Below the pieces are notes generated by a model. That model saw only the letters and a program-made list of their open reading frames with translations, made no database searches and was not told the DNA's origin. Below are positions 60,014 to 64,000 of a stretch of 64,000 nt of DNA, piece after piece. The stretch comes from Bin87 sp965116785. Lineage in GTDB: Bacteria; Chloroflexota; Dehalococcoidia; Lucifugimonadales; UBA3495. A program made the position numbers and the translations under genes. The stretch's first letter is position 1, and each line of letters begins with the position of its first letter. The stretch lies in NCBI GenBank assembly GCA_965116785.1, contig OZ220731.1, forward strand, positions 496,001 to 560,000, written 5' to 3'.

Positions 60014-61818
60014 AGTGCAGCCCTCCCGTAGGCCGGCACCGCTGCCTCCAGCAACACCTCTTCCTGCGGACGCAGCTGAAGCTCGTAGATGCTCTGGTAT
60101 ATGCCGCCTTTGCGCACCAGTTCCTCGTGGGAGCCGCGTTCCGCGATGACGCCCTTGTCCAGCACTAGGATCTGGTCCGCTTCACGCACGGTGCTGAGGC
60201 GATGGGCGATTACAAAAGTGGTACGGCCCTTCATCACCTCGGTCATGGCGCGGTGAATCTGCCGTTCCGTCTCGACGTCGACGCTCGACGTGGAGTCGTC
60301 CAAAATCAGCACCGGCGGGTCGATCAGTATCGTCCGCGCGATTGACAGCCTTTGCCGCTGTCCTCCCGATAGCGTGGTCCCGCGTTCGCCGACCCAAGTG
60401 TCGTATCCGCCCGGAAAGGCCATGATCTGGTCATGCAGTTGGGCGACCTTGGCCGCGCGTTCCACGTCTTCCTGGGTGGCGCCCACCACGCCGTAGGAGA
60501 TGTTGTCGCGGATATTGGCGCTGAACAGGTACACGTCCTGATGCACGATGCCCACGTTGTGCCGCAGAGACTGCAAGGTGAAATCCCGGATGTCCATTTC
60601 ATCGATGGTGATCTTGCCCGACGTCACGTCGTAGAAGCGTGGCAACAGGCTCACCACGGTGGTCTTCCCACTGCCCGGCGCGCCCAGGATGGCGGTCACC
60701 TGGCCCGGCTTCGCGTCCAGGTCCACCCTGCGCAGAGCCGGCGAGCGGTCCTCGTAGGCGAACCCGACCTCTTCGAAGCGAACGTGTCCAGTGGCGCGCC
60801 CCATTTCCTGGGCGTTAGGTCGCTCTTCAACCGGGGACACCGTATCCAGCACGTTGAACAGCCGCTGCCCGGAGGAGATCGCCCTGGAGAAGGTGTTGAT
60901 GATCTGCGCGGACGCCCGGATCGGGAAGGTCAACTGGTTGAGGTAAAGGAAGAACATGGCGAGCTGACCAGGCGTCAGGTCTCCGCGAACCACGAGCCAG
61001 CCTCCGACCCAGAGGATTACGCCCAGCGCGAAGGTGAAGTAAAGCGTCATCCACGCGCTGTTGGTGCCCTGCATTCGCTCGGCGTCGTAATACTCGACCC
61101 GCAGTTCCTCGGCTTTCCGGTTGTACTTGGCACGCTCATAGTCCTCGGAAGCGAATGCCTTGACCACGTGCATGCCGGCCAGGTTCTCCTGCAGGACCGT
61201 GACCGATTGACCCATAACCTCCTGCACGTGGAGCCACTTGCGCCGGAGCGCGCGCATCACAAAGGAGGATCGCAGGACGATGGCTGGCACGAAGATCATG
61301 CTCAGCAGCGCCAACTGCCAGTTGACCACGAACAGGATGATCGGAATCGCGAGGATCCGCACCACGACGTCCAGCGAACGGATCATCCCCATGTTCACGA
61401 AGCGGCGCATGGCCTCCACGTCGGCCGTTGCCCGGGACATCAGGTCGCCCGTGTGTTCCTTGTCGTGGAAGGCGAAGCTCACATTCTGGAGCTTGTCGTA
61501 CAGGAGGTTGCGACAGTCGAACGCCACCTTCTGGGACAGAGACTCCGTCGTGTACGTGCGCCCGAAGTCGCAGAAACCGCGTCCGAGGCTGACTCCGAGG
61601 ATCCCGAGGCCGAACATCATCAGGACGGAGAGCGTGAAGTCCTTGCTGAAGAACGCCTTACTCACCGGATCTTGGCCCACCATCAGGTCGATGGCGCTGC
61701 CGAAGAGCCACGGGAGGGCCAGGGAGAACCCGATGGACACCAGAGCGGTGGTGTAGGCAAGAGAGAGGCGGGTCGGGTAATTGCCGGCCATGCCGATGAT
61801 GCGCCAAAGTATGCCCAT
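60010..61818 (-). CDS. ABC exporter half-transporter, subunit with degenerate Walker B
   Basis: This 602-aa protein has six TM helices and an NBD with Walker A LGAPGSGKTTVVSLL, signature LSGGQRQRLSIA and Walker B PVLILDDSTSSVD, where Asp replaces the catalytic Glu. Paired with the downstream gene, it fits the BmrCD/TM287-288 class of heterodimeric multidrug or lipid exporters, which have one active and one degenerate ATP site. Substrate not known. Confidence 0.94.
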   Translation of the reverse strand: MGILWRIIGMAGNYPTRLSLAYTTALVSIGFSLALPWLFGSAIDLMVGQDPVSKAFFSKDFTLSVLMMFGLGILGVSLGRGFCDFGRTYTTESLSQKVAFDCRNLLYDKLQNVSFAFHDKEHTGDLMSRATADVEAMRRFVNMGMIRSLDVVVRILAIPIILFVVNWQLALLSMIFVPAIVLRSSFVMRALRRKWLHVQEVMGQSVTVLQENLAGMHVVKAFASEDYERAKYNRKAEELRVEYYDAERMQGTNSAWMTLYFTFALGVILWVGGWLVVRGDLTPGQLAMFFLYLNQLTFPIRASAQIINTFSRAISSGQRLFNVLDTVSPVEERPNAQEMGRATGHVRFEEVGFAYEDRSPALRRVDLDAKPGQVTAILGAPGSGKTTVVSLLPRFYDVTSGKITIDEMDIRDFTLQSLRHNVGIVHQDVYLFSANIRDNISYGVVGATQEDVERAAKVAQLHDQIMAFPGGYDTWVGERGTTLSGGQRQRLSIARTILIDPPVLILDDSTSSVDVETERQIHRAMTEVMKGRTTFVIAHRLSTVREADQILVLDKGVIAERGSHEELVRKGGIYQSIYELQLRPQEEVLLEAAVPAYGRAAL

Positions 61819-62180
61819 TATCGACCTTTGCTTGTGGAGCCGCCCAGTATCTCGCTCATAGGGTTGCTGGCCGTGCTACGAGAATCGCCAGGTCGCGCAT
61901 CATCCGCTACGAACCCGGATGAGATTATGAAATCGGATAGCATAGGGCTCGCAATATACACCTAAAACTTGTGCTCGGCAACGCTCACGGCAGGCGCGTA
62001 TCGCCTTTTTGGCGTCGTCGGAGGAGGTGACGCCGAGCTTCAGCATGGCGCGTGCGAACCACCCACGATGGTGATTCGGCGCTTGGCCCGCGCTGCGCCG
62101 TGCTTCAATCGTCGAGAGGGTCGCTCCAGCGACCACCCCGGCATCACAACTCCGCCTAAAGCTACCAGCGTCAGGCACCG
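61819..62180. other. 362-base intergenic stretch, no supported gene
   Basis: Between the ABC exporter start and the argS end I see no terminator, promoter or RNA I would defend. A 92-codon minus-strand open frame (61900-62178) contains MLKLGVTSSDDAKKAI followed by basic helices; it has no ribosome site I trust, so it is not called. Confidence 0.4.
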
Positions 62181-63875
62181 CTACATGCGTTCCGGCGCGG
62201 ACATGCCCATCAAGGTCAGGGTTCGACGGAACGCCACCTGCGCGGCCGCTACCAGCTTGAGGCGCGCCAGGGTCAGCTCGTTGTCCTCCGCGTTGGCCGA
62301 AATGACCCGGCAGTTCTCGTAGAAGTGGTGGAACGCCGTCGCCAACTCCATCGCATAATGGGGCAGGTGGTGCGGTTCCAGGTTTTCCGCCACCTGCACG
62401 ACCAGCTCCGACAGCCTCAACATGGTGCGTATCAGCGCCAGCTCGTTGGGGTGGGTCAGCAACGAGACGTCTCCGCGGGAGAAGTCGATGTCCCGCTCGG
62501 CGGCAAGGCTCAGGATGCTCGCGTTACGCGCGTGGGCGTACTGCACATAGTAAACCGGGTTTTCCGACGACTCGCGGGTCGCCAGTTCCAGGTCGAACTC
62601 CATCTGGGTGGACGCGGCCCTCGCCAGGAAGAAGTACCGGCAGGCGTCCATTCCCACCTCGTCCACCAACTCACGCAGCGTGACGAAATCGCCCGTGCGC
62701 TTCGAGGCACGCACCGTCTCGTCCCCACGCTTGAGCGTCACCATCTGGGAGATCAGAACGGTGAGGGTTTCCGGCTCGACGCCCAACGCCGAAACGGCCG
62801 CTTTCATGCGGGGAACGTGACCCTGGTGGTCCGCGCCCCAGATGTCGATCACCCGGTCGAACCCGCGCTCACTGAACTTGTTGTAGTGATAGGCAATGTC
62901 AGATGCGAAATACGTCGGTTCGCCCGAGGAACGCACCACCACGTTGTCCCGGTCGTCGCCCAGGGCAATGGAATTGAACCAGAGGGCGCCGCTTCGTTCC
63001 GCTAGGTGGCCGCCCTCGCGCAGCCGGGCCATCGCCCGGTCGTAGTCGCTGGTGGGCGTGTCTTCGTTCTGGAACAGCCAGCGTTCGCTGAACCAGTTGT
63101 CGAAGTTCACGCCGATGGCGTCCAGGTCATCGCGGATAACGGTGACCATCTTCTCCCGCGCGATGTCGCCGATCCGGCGAATGGCACCAGGCTCCGGTAG
63201 TTCCAGCAGAGCCGACCCCTCGGTCTCGATGATCTCCGCAGCGATGTCGGCGATGTAGTCGCCCTGGTAGCCGTTTTCCGGCATCCGGGCCTCCCGGCCC
63301 AGGGCCTGTTGGTAACGGGTCCACACCGAGCGGTAAAACGCTTCCATCTGGGAGCCGGCGTCGTTGATGTAGTACTCGCGAATGACTTCGTACCCGGCCG
63401 CCTGCATGGTGTTCGCCAGCGCGCTTCCCAGCACCGCCCCACGGGTGTGTCCCACGTGGACCGGTCCCGTCGGATTCACGCTCACGAATTCGACCATCAC
63501 CTTCCAGCCCGCGCCCGCTTCCGCCGACCCGAAACCGTCGCCGGCGGCGATGACCGTCTCCACCTGGCGCTGTAGCCATGCGTCGCTGAGTTTGAAGTTG
63601 ATGAATCCTGGCGGGGCCGCCGCTACTTCGGCAACTTCCGGGCCCGGTTGGATGCGTTCTGCAATCAACTCCGCCAGTTGCATCGGGTTCGCTCGTGCCG
63701 CTCTCGCCAGGCGCAAGGGGAGGTTGGTGGCGAAGTCGCCGTGCTCCGGATTGTTTGGCCGTTCGATCTCGATTTCCGGCGCCGCGTCTATACTGATCAC
63801 CCCGTCGCGGTTGGCCTGCTCCAGGGCGGAGGCGACAATTGCGGCAACGGTGTCTTTCACTAGCATGTTGGTCAT
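62181..63875 (-). CDS. argS: Arginyl-tRNA synthetase
   Basis: This class I synthetase charges tRNA-Arg. It is 564 aa, the family length. It has the HIGH-type motif PTGPVHVGHTRGAVLGSAL, the KMSKS-region variant VTLKRGDETVRASKRTGDF, EFVSVNPTGP and the C-terminal helical anticodon-binding domain (ELATAFHHFYENCRVI, ending VAFRRTLTLMGMSAPERM). The N-terminal Add1 domain (NNPEHGDFATNLPLRLA) is present. ATG 63875. Upstream, 63876-64000 shows nothing further. Confidence 0.97.
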   Translation of the reverse strand: MTNMLVKDTVAAIVASALEQANRDGVISIDAAPEIEIERPNNPEHGDFATNLPLRLARAARANPMQLAELIAERIQPGPEVAEVAAAPPGFINFKLSDAWLQRQVETVIAAGDGFGSAEAGAGWKVMVEFVSVNPTGPVHVGHTRGAVLGSALANTMQAAGYEVIREYYINDAGSQMEAFYRSVWTRYQQALGREARMPENGYQGDYIADIAAEIIETEGSALLELPEPGAIRRIGDIAREKMVTVIRDDLDAIGVNFDNWFSERWLFQNEDTPTSDYDRAMARLREGGHLAERSGALWFNSIALGDDRDNVVVRSSGEPTYFASDIAYHYNKFSERGFDRVIDIWGADHQGHVPRMKAAVSALGVEPETLTVLISQMVTLKRGDETVRASKRTGDFVTLRELVDEVGMDACRYFFLARAASTQMEFDLELATRESSENPVYYVQYAHARNASILSLAAERDIDFSRGDVSLLTHPNELALIRTMLRLSELVVQVAENLEPHHLPHYAMELATAFHHFYENCRVISANAEDNELTLARLKLVAAAQVAFRRTLTLMGMSAPERM

Positions 63876-64000
63876 CCCAATCGGAAGAAATTGCGGTGGG
63901 CTTTACATGGTAGCATCCGGGTGGATTTCCCGTCCCGGCGCCTATGACCTCGGGATAGCGGCTTGGGGCTGTATCGCGCGGACTCCCGGAGCCGCGGGTT

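Noticed and set aside
61900..62178. 92-codon minus-strand frame between the ABC exporter and argS
   Set aside because: No ribosome site or family match; could be real but not supported.

Overview
This 64-kb window is a dense, GC-rich bacterial chromosome segment that most probably comes from a Chloroflexota bacterium of the Dehalococcoidia/SAR202 type. That assignment is an inference. It rests on a complex I operon without nuoE/F/G, a very large GT39-like plus 'YYY' (DUF2298-type) membrane fusion protein, a lipoprotein with a Chloroflexi-style stalk, a CBS-less GuaB3, and a 5S rRNA gene away from any 16S/23S. There is no phage, insertion sequence or CRISPR array.

Layout. 1-10.5 kb: respiratory complex I (end of nuoC, then D, H, I, J, K, L, M, N), interrupted by four non-Nuo genes: two small HicB-like proteins, a Uma2 nuclease-fold protein, and a basic protein with a HxxxCxCxxC knuckle at each end. 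10.5-20 kb: an LRR lipoprotein, a LOG-like protein, enolase, GAPDH and the 1575-aa membrane protein. 20-22 kb: HpcH/HpaI aldolase and a Gfo/Idh/MocA oxidoreductase. 22-24 kb: the first selenoprotein locus. 24-28 kb: replication genes on the minus strand (rplI, dnaB, a DnaD-like protein, a double-ATPase helicase loader). 28-34 kb: tenA, tRNA-Pro/Arg/Asp, a secreted protein, gamma-carbonic anhydrase and dnaE. 34-38 kb: the second selenoprotein locus, with an EEP-type hydrolase and guaB3. 38-41.4 kb: clpC, an orphan 5S rRNA and tRNA-Lys. 41.4-52.8 kb: small catabolic and accessory enzymes plus a DUF433/DUF5615 toxin-antitoxin pair. 52.8-57 kb: pgi-gnd-zwf. 57-64 kb: an alpha/beta hydrolase, a heterodimeric ABC exporter and argS.

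Main discovery. Two paralogous genes (22226-22768 and 36448-36987, both minus) each look broken by an in-frame UGA, but in both the UGA is followed by Gly-Ser-Cys. In both, a 5-bp stem with a 5-nt loop starts exactly 14 nt after the UGA. The two stems differ by a compensatory base-pair swap, and both loops carry GU at positions 2-3. These are very probably UGSC-family selenoproteins with bacterial SECIS elements. Each lies beside a member of a second paralogous family (333 and 360 aa) of unknown function with an invariant MAGC motif, which suggests a duplicated two-component selenium-dependent system.

Other notable structure: a family of short perfect palindromes, mostly at convergent gene ends; a 137-bp foldback repeat with a second partial copy; and a duplicated 15-residue peptide in the large membrane protein whose codons differ only at synonymous sites.
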